This document shows positions 30,682 through 40,036 of a stretch of DNA of 64,000 nucleotides, one piece after another. The DNA is taken from positions 186,001 to 250,000 of the forward strand of contig CAVUSZ010000023.1 of assembly GCA_963744255.1 (NCBI GenBank), in the 5' to 3' direction. Source of the DNA: DATEDA01 sp963744255 (GTDB taxonomy: Bacteria; Pseudomonadota; Gammaproteobacteria; Burkholderiales; SG8-39). The position numbers and the translations under genes were made by a program. The number at the start of each line of letters is the position of its first letter. Within the stretch, counting starts at the first letter, position 1. The notes beneath the pieces are model-generated. The model had not been told where the DNA came from, made no database searches, and worked only from the letters and a program-made list of their open reading frames with translations.

Positions 30682-31386
30682 CTAGCCGGAGATGCCGACC
30701 GCTCGCGGGGACGCACGCTGGGTAACTGCAACCATGCGCTCATACTCGCGGCGCCAGGCATCCGCGTAGTCGCAGTCGCGGTACTCGTTGAAATAGGGCC
30801 CGCCGAGCGTGTAGTGCACCAGGGCGACGTCGTTCGAGTGCTCGTAGTAGCCGACGAGGTGATTCCACCGGCGCGGCAGCTCGCCGATCAGCGCCTCGTC
30901 GGCGAGCCACTTGAACTGATGCAGCTCGAGCCCGGTCGCGGTGCTGACGAAATCCGGGGTCAGAGCGCCGCAGCGCGCGTTGTTGAACAGCACGACGCTC
31001 GACCAGTTCTTCTTCGGATACGTTGTCTGGGTCTGGTTGAGGAATTTCACGGTCTCGCGCGGACGGTGGTCATGCTTGACGACCATGGCCGCGAATCGGT
31101 CGTCGCGCTGGGCCCAGAGGTCTGCGACGTCGTCGAGCATCAGCATGTCGCAGTCCATGAAGATGCTCCAGCCTTCGTAGCCGGAGAGATACGGTGTCAG
31201 GAACCGTGTGAACGCGAAGTCGGTGGACTGCAACGGATCCCGAGCACGCGTGAAAACGCCTTCGAGCTGCGAGAGCATGAGCGGGGTGATGCTGACCGGG
31301 ACGCTCGCGCGAGCGTGGATGCTATGCGCGAGCACGCTGAATGCAATCGCCTCGCGTCGATCGTAGCCGATGAAGACGCGGATCAC
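30682..31386 (-). CDS. GT8-like glycosyltransferase
   Basis: GT-A-fold transferase of 234 residues. It opens with RVFIGYDRREAIAFSVLAHS, typical of family 8-like enzymes, and carries the metal-binding DxD in FMDCDMLMLDDV. Later segments include VVLFNNARCGALT and HYTLGGPYFNEYRD. The GTG at 31386 is chosen because it starts exactly at this conserved N-terminus and lies one base after the methyltransferase stop; longer in-frame starts overlap that gene heavily. It sits between TPR transferases, so it probably extends the same glycan. Sugar and acceptor are unknown. Confidence 0.8.
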   Translation of the reverse strand: MIRVFIGYDRREAIAFSVLAHSIHARASVPVSITPLMLSQLEGVFTRARDPLQSTDFAFTRFLTPYLSGYEGWSIFMDCDMLMLDDVADLWAQRDDRFAAMVVKHDHRPRETVKFLNQTQTTYPKKNWSSVVLFNNARCGALTPDFVSTATGLELHQFKWLADEALIGELPRRWNHLVGYYEHSNDVALVHYTLGGPYFNEYRDCDYADAWRREYERMVAVTQRASPRAVGISG

Positions 31387-31387
31387 G

Positions 31388-32110
31388 TCAAGACTCGATA
31401 CCGTTGAACACCCGATCGACGAGCGGCCCACCGTCGATTCCGTCGGCCGGCGCGTGCGCGGCCAGCTCCCACTGGATGCCGGGATGCCGCGGAGCGATGC
31501 CGTCGAAGAGACTCCTCCACCATTCGGGCGCCCGGATGGTGCAGTGTGCGTTCTCGCCGTTCGGCAGGCGCTTCTTCGCCGGATAGCACGCGACGTTGGC
31601 GTACACGAACCGGCTGGCATAGCCGAAGAGCTCTTCGATGACCCAGGCTACGTCCTCCTCGGGAACATGCTCGAGCACGTCGGTGCAGATCACCCCGTCG
31701 AACTTGCCCTGCGGGAGGGTCGAAAGAGGAGGGTAGCTGGGATCGTAACAATGGACGTAATCGACGCCCCAGTAGTCGACGATGCTCTCGACGACCTCCC
31801 CGCCTGGGAGCCTGACGTCGCGCTGGTCGTATTGCCGACCCTTGCCGCTGCCATAGTCGAGCAGGTTGAGGGCGCCCGTCCGTTCGATGAGACGCTTGAT
31901 GCGGGGCGCCTGCGGCGGAAGGCTAAAGCCGGGGAAGGTCTGCTCGGCCGGGACACCAAGGAACTTCTCGCCCTCGGCATGCATGCGACGGTACATCTCC
32001 GCCAATTCGCGATACCGAACGCTGGGGTTTGCCCGGCTGAAACTCACGTGCGCTTGCTCGATCGGGAAAGACAGTAACCTACGACGCTCGGCGCAAGGCC
32101 GCGAGTTCAT
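31388..32110 (-). CDS. SAM-dependent class I methyltransferase
   Basis: Class I methyltransferase with motif I LLDYGSGKGRQYD, acidic motif II in VDYVHCYDPSYPPL and post-motif IV GVICTDVLEHVPEEDVAWVI (Methyltransf_23-like). Such enzymes in sugar loci methylate glycans or nucleotide sugars. The ATG at 32110 makes it overlap the preceding TPR gene by 32 bases. A GTG at 32047, giving VSFSRANPSVRYRELAEMYR as the N-terminus, is an equally credible start. It is coupled to the following GT8-like gene with a one-base gap. Confidence 0.82.
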   Translation of the reverse strand: MNSRPCAERRRLLSFPIEQAHVSFSRANPSVRYRELAEMYRRMHAEGEKFLGVPAEQTFPGFSLPPQAPRIKRLIERTGALNLLDYGSGKGRQYDQRDVRLPGGEVVESIVDYWGVDYVHCYDPSYPPLSTLPQGKFDGVICTDVLEHVPEEDVAWVIEELFGYASRFVYANVACYPAKKRLPNGENAHCTIRAPEWWRSLFDGIAPRHPGIQWELAAHAPADGIDGGPLVDRVFNGIES

Positions 32111-33851
32111 TTTTCACGCGCCCGATCAGCTCCGGCCAACCATATGGCGACTTCTGCCTGAGGATCCTCACGGACGGATACCATGGCATGACGTCCCAGT
32201 AAAGCCCGTACCGCCACTCCGGGCTGAAGGGCGCCATCACCCACACCGGCCGGCCCAGGGCGCCGCCGAGATGGATCAGCGCGGTGCAGACGCTGACGGT
32301 CAGGTCGAGGGCGCAGAGGAGCGCTGCCGTCTCGTCGTAGTCCGCGATCGCTTCGGGCCAGTGGTGCACCTTCGCGCCGGCCGCGGCCGACAGCGCGCGC
32401 GCCTCGTCCTCGGTCGCGTCGTACTGCAGGCTCACCCACTCTATCCCCGGCTCACGGAGCAGATCGACCAAGTGCTCGGCGTCGGGACTGCGCAGCTTGC
32501 TGCGCGTCTTCGCGGTGCCGCCGCGCCACGACAGCCCGACCTTCGGCCCCGGCCCGAGCGCCTCGAGCCGCGACCGCCACACGCTCACTTTGGCGGGATC
32601 AGCCTTGAGGTACCCGCGGTGCGGCGGGAACTCGGTCAGCGACCGTCGAAATCGAAGCGGCAAGCTCCCCGCGGGGATGTAACCACCGAGCTCAGGGAAC
32701 TCGGCGAGCCAACCAGGCACCTCCAGCGGCGTCCCCGGCCGCACCGACGCCTGCGGGAACGAACGGCGGAAAAGGCGTTCGAGCTTGGGGTGGCACTCGA
32801 TGACGCAGCGCGCGCCCAGCGCCAGCAGGTCGGGGATGCAGGACGCGAACATGATCTCGTCACCGAGTCCCTGTTCCGCCGTGACTCAGAACCGCGCCGC
32901 CGGGCAGCGTCTGGCCGTCCCATCGCGGCAACGTCAAGGGTCGTTTCGGCGCGTCCTCCGAGATGAACCGGAGCTCGTAGTCGGGCCATCCCTCCTCGAA
33001 GCGACCGGCGAGCAGCAACGCGAGCGAGCGATGCCAACGATGGACCGGGTTATGCGGCTCGAGCGCGAGCGCTCTGTCATATGCCGCGAGGGCCTCCGGG
33101 ATGCGACCCAGATCCTGCAGCGCGATGCCCATGTTGCCGTATAGGTCCGCGCCATCACCGCCCGCGCGGATCGCCCGCTCGAACGCGTCCGCGGCGCCAG
33201 TCGCGTCCAGGTCGCGCTTGAGGCGAGCGAACCCGAGGACCTCGAGCGCGAGGGCATGCGCGGGCGCGGCGCGCAGCACGCGATCCGCGTGCGACACGAG
33301 CCGGTCCCATAGCTCGGGATGTCTTGGCGCGAGGGGAACGTAGGCCCTGAGGGCGTCGGCGAACGACGGTTCGAGCGCAAGCGCCTCGTCGAGGCTAACG
33401 GCCGCGTCGGCAACCGCCCCCCTTTGCAGGAGCGCCAAGGCGAGGTTGTACCAAACGCCAGCCTGCGCGCGGTCCATCGCGAGCGACCGCCGGTACTCGG
33501 CCTCGGCCGCCACCGGATCGCCGAGAAGCTGAAGGACATTGCCCAGGGCCGCGCGCGCCACCGGAGACTCCCGCCGCGCGAGCGAGCGGGACACCATGAC
33601 CCTCGCCTCTTCGAGGCGGCCGGTCCGAGCGAGCGCCTGGCCCGCGAGGTGCAGCGTTTCCGCCGGCGCGTCTTCTCGCGACGCGTGGGGAGCGAGGATC
33701 TGGACCGCGCGCTCGATCTGCCCCGCATCGAGCGCAGTCCGCGCCGACAGCTCCCACTCCGGGTCGCGGTTCCCGTGCGGGCCGCCGACGGCGCCGCAAT
33801 GGCCGAGCTCTGAAGCGCGCTTCCGACCTGTTTCAGCAGTCGCGCCAGCAC
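32079..33851 (-). CDS. TPR-repeat glycosyltransferase, first copy (frameshifted)
   Basis: First gene of the TPR-glycosyltransferase operon. The TPR part (AAEAEYRRSLAMDRAQAGVW, EALAAYDRALALEPHNPVH) runs to about 32880. A frame change then leads into EQGLGDEIMFASCIPDLL, KVGLSWRGGTAKTR and LIHLGGALGRPVWVMAPFSP. A second shift near 33790 is needed to reach the likely GTG start at 33851 (VLARLLKQVGSALQ, similar to the start of the third copy). Compared with the intact paralogue no domain is missing, which favours sequence error over decay. Confidence 0.72.
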
Positions 33852-34073
33852 GCGGGAACCCGCCGGAGAAATGACACAAGGAACATGCAGCAAGTCTAGG
33901 TCGAACTGCGAAATCTTACTCGCACGAGCCGCGTTCGAAAGCGGACAAACCGCCCGATCGGCGATACTCGACTGTTAGAATCAGTGGCGGGATTGCGCGC
34001 GGGGTAGAAACGAGATCTGCCGCGGTGCCGCAGCGCCGGGTCGCCGGCACAACTCGCGAAGGAGACTACGGAC

Positions 34074-34427
34074 ATGGGGTTGCTCTCCCTGTTCTCCAAC
34101 GGGAAGATCGCCAGCTTCGCCAAGGAGCTCGCGGAGGGCCTCTCGAAGCGGTATCCGCCGGCGCTGGACATCGGCCCGGAGAAGCGGGTTTCGCAGGCGC
34201 GCCTCACGCGCGTGCTCGAGGAAACGCTGATGAAGGCCACGGAGTTCCAGCGCGAACACAAGCTCGGCACGTTCGGCAAGGCCAAGCTCGGCAACGAGTT
34301 CAAGTGGCAGTTGAAGGAGCTCGGGTACACGGAGCGGTTCATCGAGATCGCCACCGAAGGCTTGATGGTTTACGTTACGCGCGGCCCCTCTGACCCGGGG
34401 CCATCGTCGGCCCCCAAGCAACAGTAG
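34074..34427 (+). CDS. Conserved-looking hypothetical protein, 117 residues
   Basis: Family not recognised. Small soluble protein, mostly helical, opening with MGLLSLFSNGKIASFAKELA and containing RVSQARLTRVLEETLMKATE and ELGYTERFIEIATEGLMVYV. A GAAGGAGA ribosome site lies upstream of the ATG. It converges on the HD-GYP gene, whose stop is 14 bases beyond its own. There is no signal peptide or cysteine. It could be a small regulatory partner of the neighbouring signalling proteins, without direct evidence. Confidence 0.6.
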   Translation: MGLLSLFSNGKIASFAKELAEGLSKRYPPALDIGPEKRVSQARLTRVLEETLMKATEFQREHKLGTFGKAKLGNEFKWQLKELGYTERFIEIATEGLMVYVTRGPSDPGPSSAPKQQ

Positions 34428-34440
34428 CCGCGTCGCGCCG

Positions 34441-36147
34441 CTACGGCACGTACCCCGGGATCTTCGACTCGTCGACGCGGTCGATCTGCTCCGCGTCGAG
34501 GAATTGCTCCGCGTACTTGAGGTACACACGCTTGCGGATGAAGATGTCGAAGAGATCCGGGTCGATGTGGCCGTTCAGCCGGAACTTCCCGAGGATATGG
34601 AGCGACTCGGAAAGGGTCTTGCCCTTCTTGTAGGGACGGTCCTTGGCGGTCAGGGCCTCGAAGATATCGGCGATGCCCATGACCCGCGCCTGCACCGACA
34701 TCTGGTCGCGCGTGAGGCCGCGCGGATAGCCCTTCCCGTCCATGCGCTCGTGGTGGCCGCCGGCGTACTCGGGGACGTTGCGCAGGTGCTTGGGCCAGGG
34801 CAGCGCCTCGAGCATCTTGATCGTCGAGACGATGTGGTGGTTGATGATCTCGCGCTCTTCCTGGGTGAGCGTGCCGCGCGAGATGGTGAGGTTCTTCAGC
34901 TCGTCGTCCGTGAGGAAGTCCGCGGTGTTGCCGATCGGATCGCGCCATTTGTAGCCGAGCCCGATCTGGGCGACGCGGTCCTGCTCCTCCTTCGACATCG
35001 ACTCGGCTCCGATATTGCACCGGCGCAGGAACTTGCGGTCCTCCTCGATCTGGCGCACCGTATCGCGCAGCTCCTCGTCGATGGCGTAGGTGCGGTCGCG
35101 GCGGGTGATCTCGTCCAGTCCGGCCGACCGCGCGAGCTCGAGTTTCTTGTTGAGCGCGTCGATCTCGGCGTCGCGCTTGAGGACCTCGAACCGGGTGTCG
35201 ATCAGGTTGACGCGGTCGAAGATCGTCTCGAGCTTCGTCGCCTTGTCGACGACGTGGACGGGCGTCGTGATCTTGCCGCAGTCATGGAGCAGGCCGGCTA
35301 TCCGCAGCTCGTACCTGTCCTTCTCGGTCATCGCGAACCCGCATAGCGGGCCCTCGAGCGTGTCGTTCACGGCCTCGGCCAGCATCATCGTCAGCTGCGG
35401 GACCCGCTGGCAGTGGCCGCCGGTGTAGGGCGATTTCTCGTCGATCGCCTCGTTGATCATGTTGATAAACGACTCGAACAGGTGCTCGAGCTGGTTGATG
35501 AGCGCGCGATTGGTCAGCGCGATCGCCGCCTGCGAGGCGAGCGATTCGGCGAGCCGCTGGTCGGAGGGCGAGAACGGGACGATCTCCGTCGTGTCCGGAT
35601 CCTGGCAGTTGATGAGCTGCAGGACGCCGATGATCTCGGCCTCGTGGTTCTTCATCGGCACCGTCAGGAACGACTGCGAGCGGTAGCCGGTCTTCTGGTC
35701 GAACGCGCGCGTGCCGGAGAAATCGAAGCCCTCTTCGGTGTAGGCATCCGCGATGTTGACGGTCTGGCCGGTGAGCGCCGCGAACGCCGCCACCATCGAG
35801 GTGTTCGGATCGCCGTTCTTGAAGAGTTGGATCGGGTAGAACGGGATCGGGTTGCCGGTCGTGCCGCCCATCGCGATTTCGAGCGAGGCGGTCCGCACGA
35901 TCTCGAACCGCAGCACCTGCGCGGCACCTTCGCTCTCGATCAGGTACAGGGTGCCGCCGTCCGCCCGGGTGATGGTCTTGACCGCGAGCAGGATTTTCTC
36001 CAGCAGCGCGTTGAGGTTCTTCTCGAGCGAGAGCGCGGCGCCGATCTCGTTCAGCTGGTCGAGCCGCCGGAAGAGATCGACGGGCGAGTCGGCGCTGCGC
36101 CGCTCCGGATCGCGGTCAACCGCGACGAGACTGGGTACGGTGCTCAT
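34441..36147 (-). CDS. GAF-HD-GYP cyclic-di-GMP phosphodiesterase
   Basis: Residues about 35-205 form a GAF sensor domain (RADGGTLYLIE, SFLTVPMKNHEAEIIGVLQL). The HD-GYP domain follows with the catalytic HD in GLLHDCGKI and the HHERMDGKGYPRGL signature. A long helical insert of roughly 120 residues (LDEITRRDRTYAIDEELRD) sits between the HD and GYP halves, longer than in minimal HD-GYP proteins. The enzyme class hydrolyses c-di-GMP to pGpG and GMP. The 568-residue protein is soluble. It is next to a GAF-GspE ATPase with a similar GAF domain, so both may sense the same signal. Confidence 0.9.
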   Translation of the reverse strand: MSTVPSLVAVDRDPERRSADSPVDLFRRLDQLNEIGAALSLEKNLNALLEKILLAVKTITRADGGTLYLIESEGAAQVLRFEIVRTASLEIAMGGTTGNPIPFYPIQLFKNGDPNTSMVAAFAALTGQTVNIADAYTEEGFDFSGTRAFDQKTGYRSQSFLTVPMKNHEAEIIGVLQLINCQDPDTTEIVPFSPSDQRLAESLASQAAIALTNRALINQLEHLFESFINMINEAIDEKSPYTGGHCQRVPQLTMMLAEAVNDTLEGPLCGFAMTEKDRYELRIAGLLHDCGKITTPVHVVDKATKLETIFDRVNLIDTRFEVLKRDAEIDALNKKLELARSAGLDEITRRDRTYAIDEELRDTVRQIEEDRKFLRRCNIGAESMSKEEQDRVAQIGLGYKWRDPIGNTADFLTDDELKNLTISRGTLTQEEREIINHHIVSTIKMLEALPWPKHLRNVPEYAGGHHERMDGKGYPRGLTRDQMSVQARVMGIADIFEALTAKDRPYKKGKTLSESLHILGKFRLNGHIDPDLFDIFIRKRVYLKYAEQFLDAEQIDRVDESKIPGYVP

Positions 36148-36333
36148 GGGGAAGGGGCTGCCTGATCAGTTGGGTCGGCCCGACGACGCCGGGGACCTGC
36201 AAGGGGGCTTGCCCCTTGTTCCAGCGCGGGGATATGCACGGAAATCGTGGCAAGGGAAGGGTCCCACCTCTTCCCTCGTCTCCATGCTCGTACGAGCGCT
36301 CTTCTACCGCGTGTCATCGCTTCGCGGAGGCGG

Positions 36334-38697
36334 CTACTTGATGCACACTGCGCGGACCTGGGCCATGTCGGTGACACCCTGCATGACCTTCTCGATGCCG
36401 TCCATCTTCAGCGTGCGCATCCCTTCCTCGAGCGCGATCGCGAGCATCTCTGCCACGCGCGCGTGCTCCTGGATGTTCTTCTTGATCGCGTCGGTGCCGA
36501 CGAGAAGTTCGTGGAGGCCGAGCCGTCCCTTGTAACCGGTGTTCGAGCAGGCGTCGCAGCCCGCCTTGCGATAGAAGGTGAACTGGCCTTTCTCGTCGGC
36601 GTAGGTCTTGGCGAGGTCCTTGTAGACGCGCTCGTACGCCGACTTCGCGTCCTTCTTGAAGTCGGCCGTGTTGAGCAGCTCCTGGCAATATTCCTGCAGC
36701 AGCCCCTTGATCTCGTCGGCCGCGGGGCTGTAGGGCTGCTTGCATTTCCCGCACAGGCGCTTCGCGAGCCGCTGCGCCAGGATGCCGAGCAGCGCGTCGG
36801 CGAAGTTGAACGGGTCCATTCCCATGTCGAGCAGGCGGACGATCGATTCGGGCGCGCTGTTCGTGTGCAGCGTGGCGAACACGAGGTGGCCGGTGAGCGA
36901 GGCCTCGATGCCGATCGAGGTGGTCTCCTTGTCGCGCATCTCGCCGACCATGATGATGTCCGGATCGGCGCGCAGGAACGCCTTCATCACCGTCGCGAAA
37001 TCGAGCCCGGCCTTGCGGTTCACCTGCACCTGGCGCAGGCCCTTCTGCGTGATCTCGACCGGGTCCTCCGCGGTCCAGATCTTGGTGTCCGGGGTGTTGA
37101 GGTAGCCGAGCACCGAGTGCAGGGTCGTCGTCTTGCCGGAGCCGGTCGGCCCGCAGCAGAAGAAGATGCCGTAGGGGTTCTCGATGACCGCCTTCAGGCG
37201 CGGCAGGTTGTGCGGCGTGAGCCCCAGCTTGTCGAGCGGGATCGGCTCGCCCGCGGCGAGGATACGCATCACGATGTCCTCGACGCCGCCCTGCACCGGG
37301 ATCGTCGCCACGCGCAACTCGATGTCGAGCGGCCCGAACTTCTTGAACTTGATCTTGCCGTCCTGCGGCTTGCGACGCTCCGAGATGTCGAGGTCGCACA
37401 TGATCTTGAGGCGCGCCACCAGCGCGCTCCGGTACGAGGCCGGGACCTCGATGTAGGGCACGAGCGACCCGTCCTTGCGGAAGCGGATCTCGGTCTTGGC
37501 CTTGCCCGGATAGGACTCGATGTGGATGTCGGAGGCGCCCTGGTGGTAGGCGTCGACGATGATCTTGTTCACCAGCTTGACGAGCTCGTTGTCGGCCGCG
37601 GCCGATAGGTCGTCGGTCGCGCTCGAGTCGCCCTCCTCGTCGGTCCCCAGTCCCTCGAGCAGGTCGCCGATGTCGCCGAGGTCCGCCGCTGCGCCGAAGA
37701 ACGCGTCGACCGTGTCCTTGAACTCCTTCAGCGTGGTGACGCAGTACTTGATCCGCGCTTTCGGGAAGATGTTGTTGACGACCTTGGACGCCTTGACCCG
37801 CTCCGGGTCCAGGCACATCACCAGCAATCCTTGCGGGTTCTCCTCGAGCGGGCACCACTGGTGCTCGGCGACGTACTCCCGCTTGAGGTTCCTCAGCAGG
37901 TCCACCGTCTTGACGCGGTCCGGCTTGAACGGCTCGTACGGGACGCCGAAGTACTTGGCGAGCGCCTGGCCGATCGAGCTCGGCTTGACGCTGAACTCCT
38001 CCACGAGGACGGTTTCGATGTCGAGTGCTTTTTTCCGCGCGTTGCGCGCCGCGGTCTCGAGCTCGGCCGCCGAGATCATCGCATCGGCGACGAGGAAGTC
38101 GTACTTCGACTTCGGGATCGCGAGCTTCGAGCGCTGCTTGAGCGCGATCGCGAGCGTCTTGCACAGCTCGATCATGCCCTCTTCGGCGAGCGGGCCGAAC
38201 GGCACCCCGGCCTTGTTGTTGATCAGCTGGACGACGCCGAGAAGGTCGCCGGTGGGCGCGTCCAGGATCGGCGCTACCAGCATCTGCTTGGTCCGGTAGC
38301 CGGTGCGCTTGTCGACCTCCTGCAGGAAGCGCAGGTTGGGGTTGTGGCTTCTGAGCTCGCCCTCGTCGTAGACATCCCTGAGATTGAGCATCTTCCGCGA
38401 CATCCCGGCGTAGCCGGCGAGCGAGTGCTCGGCGAGCGGGAGCTTGAGATCGCGGAAGGAATTGAGGCCGGTCTTGACCTTCGAGGTGATCGATGCCCTG
38501 TCCTCGCTGGTGACGTAGATCGTGAGCCGGTCGGCGGCAAAGAGGCTGCAGATGTCGGCCGACACCTCCAGCATGATCTCGTCGACGTTGTTGGTGGCGT
38601 GGATCCGGTTGGTGACGGTCTGCAGCGTCTTCTGGAATGCGAGCCGGCTGTTGACGTCGCCCGCGGCGGTGGAATGGGGGCTCAGCACTGCGCTCAT
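36334..38697 (-). CDS. GAF-domain GspE/PilB-type secretion ATPase
   Basis: Hexameric traffic ATPase of type II secretion and type IV pilus systems, with an added sensor. Residues 25-190 are GAF (MLVAPILDAPTGDLLGVVQL). About 195-330 resemble the GspE/MshE N-domain but lack a clear RLG motif for c-di-GMP. The ATPase core follows with SDIHIES, Walker A GPTGSGKT (516-523), Asp box, Walker B ADPDIIMVGEMRD and His box ATLHTNSAP. Zinc-type cysteines are in LCGKCKQP and GCDACSNTG. No inner-membrane GspF/PilC, pseudopilin or secretin gene is near, so it is an orphan motor. The intact length is 787 residues. Confidence 0.9.
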   Translation of the reverse strand: MSAVLSPHSTAAGDVNSRLAFQKTLQTVTNRIHATNNVDEIMLEVSADICSLFAADRLTIYVTSEDRASITSKVKTGLNSFRDLKLPLAEHSLAGYAGMSRKMLNLRDVYDEGELRSHNPNLRFLQEVDKRTGYRTKQMLVAPILDAPTGDLLGVVQLINNKAGVPFGPLAEEGMIELCKTLAIALKQRSKLAIPKSKYDFLVADAMISAAELETAARNARKKALDIETVLVEEFSVKPSSIGQALAKYFGVPYEPFKPDRVKTVDLLRNLKREYVAEHQWCPLEENPQGLLVMCLDPERVKASKVVNNIFPKARIKYCVTTLKEFKDTVDAFFGAAADLGDIGDLLEGLGTDEEGDSSATDDLSAAADNELVKLVNKIIVDAYHQGASDIHIESYPGKAKTEIRFRKDGSLVPYIEVPASYRSALVARLKIMCDLDISERRKPQDGKIKFKKFGPLDIELRVATIPVQGGVEDIVMRILAAGEPIPLDKLGLTPHNLPRLKAVIENPYGIFFCCGPTGSGKTTTLHSVLGYLNTPDTKIWTAEDPVEITQKGLRQVQVNRKAGLDFATVMKAFLRADPDIIMVGEMRDKETTSIGIEASLTGHLVFATLHTNSAPESIVRLLDMGMDPFNFADALLGILAQRLAKRLCGKCKQPYSPAADEIKGLLQEYCQELLNTADFKKDAKSAYERVYKDLAKTYADEKGQFTFYRKAGCDACSNTGYKGRLGLHELLVGTDAIKKNIQEHARVAEMLAIALEEGMRTLKMDGIEKVMQGVTDMAQVRAVCIK

Positions 38698-38952
38698 GGC
38701 GTTACGTCCTGTCAGATGACCGTCGATACCGTCGCCGCGCCGCCTCGCCCGGACGACCGGACGCCGGCCGGGGGTCAGCGCACAGGCCGGGGCAAGTGCG
38801 GAATTTAGCGTCCGCTCCGCGCGCCAGCAACGACGCGGCGCCTGGGCTTGCGGCTTTTTTCAAGCGAAACAACGACCCTAGAGCATGGTCCGGACGCGGC
38901 TGCGCCCGGCATCGGGGCGCTCGCATGCAAGACCCGGGCCGGGCGCGTCTGG

Positions 38953-40026
38953 TCAGTCGTTGCCGACGGCGCCGCCCCGCAACCCGCCCTCGAGGACGAA
39001 TGCCCTGAAGCCGCGCTGCGCGAGCAGAAATGCCGCGGCGGAGCTGCGACGGCCGCTCTGGCAGTAGAGGACGTACTCCCGGCTGCGGTCGAGAACCTTC
39101 ACCGCATTCCGCACCTCCGAGAGCGGGATGTTGATCGCGCCAGGAAGCTTGTCGTACTGATACTCGGACGGGTAGCGGGTGTCGATCCACTGCCCGCCCG
39201 CGGCGACCTTCCGTCGCGCCTGCTCCAGCGTCACGCCCTGCAGCAGGGGCTTCTTGAGCAGCTCGTTGAAGTCCTCTTTCGCAAGCCGGAAGAGCGAGCC
39301 CTCGGCGAGCATGGTGACGGTCGCGTTGCGCTTCGCGTTCGCGACCAGGGCTTCCTCGCCGAAGGCGTCGCCGCCTTTCAGCTCCGCGAGCTTCATCGAC
39401 ACGCCGCCTACGTTCCGCTCGACAAGGCACTTGCCGGCCTCCACGACGTAGTAGTAGTCGCCGGCGTCGCCCTCGCGGATCACCACCTGCCCGCGCTTCG
39501 CCGCGACGCGTTGGAACCGCTTGAGCATCTCGTTGATGTGGGCGGTCGGCAGCTGCGCGAACGCGCCGGACTTGAGGTTGTTGATGCTGAAGACGCCCGA
39601 CAGGATCGCCCAGTTCGCCATCGACGGCACGTCGCTCTCGGTCGCGCGCGAGCCGGTCTTCTCGGCGGCGGCGAGCTGGTCCCAGGTGACCATGATGTCG
39701 AGCAGGTCCTCGTCGATGCGCACCAGCTCGATGTCGGTGATCGCCTTGGCCGAGGCGAACGGGGTCTTGCGACCGAGCGGGTGGCGCGCCTCGGAGGTGG
39801 CGCCCACCACGACCTCGGAGCTGCCGTTGCCGAGGATGAGCGCGAGCTCGCCCTTCAGCAGGAAGACGAGCTGGCCGGCGACGCCCCTCACGCGGAACGG
39901 GTCGAGCGTCTTGCTCACGCGCTCGACCACGCACAGCTCCCCGAGCTCGGTCAGCCGGTGCGCCGACAGCGCCGAGAGCGGCTCGAGCCCCTTGAGGACC
40001 TTGATGCTTACGTTCTCGCTGGCCAT
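38953..40026 (-). CDS. Tandem cNMP-binding domains fused to a rhodanese domain
   Basis: Three-domain soluble protein. Residues about 10-115 are a degenerate cyclic-nucleotide-binding fold. About 150-255 form a better one with phosphate-cassette features FGEEALVANAKRNATV. About 265-357 form a rhodanese domain (WIDTRYPSEYQYDKLPGAINI) with active-site loop YCQSGRRSS, where Cys can carry a persulfide. There is no DNA-binding helix-turn-helix, so it is not a CRP regulator. It lies 10 bases after the class II phosphodiesterase gene, pairing a cNMP receptor with a cNMP-degrading enzyme. Confidence 0.87.
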   Translation of the reverse strand: MASENVSIKVLKGLEPLSALSAHRLTELGELCVVERVSKTLDPFRVRGVAGQLVFLLKGELALILGNGSSEVVVGATSEARHPLGRKTPFASAKAITDIELVRIDEDLLDIMVTWDQLAAAEKTGSRATESDVPSMANWAILSGVFSINNLKSGAFAQLPTAHINEMLKRFQRVAAKRGQVVIREGDAGDYYYVVEAGKCLVERNVGGVSMKLAELKGGDAFGEEALVANAKRNATVTMLAEGSLFRLAKEDFNELLKKPLLQGVTLEQARRKVAAGGQWIDTRYPSEYQYDKLPGAINIPLSEVRNAVKVLDRSREYVLYCQSGRRSSAAAFLLAQRGFRAFVLEGGLRGGAVGND

Positions 40027-40036
40027 GGCCCTCGTC

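Noticed and set aside
35205..35220. TTGACGCGGTCGA inside the HD-GYP gene
   Set aside because: Lies in coding sequence, imperfect right arm and wrong spacing; taken as chance.
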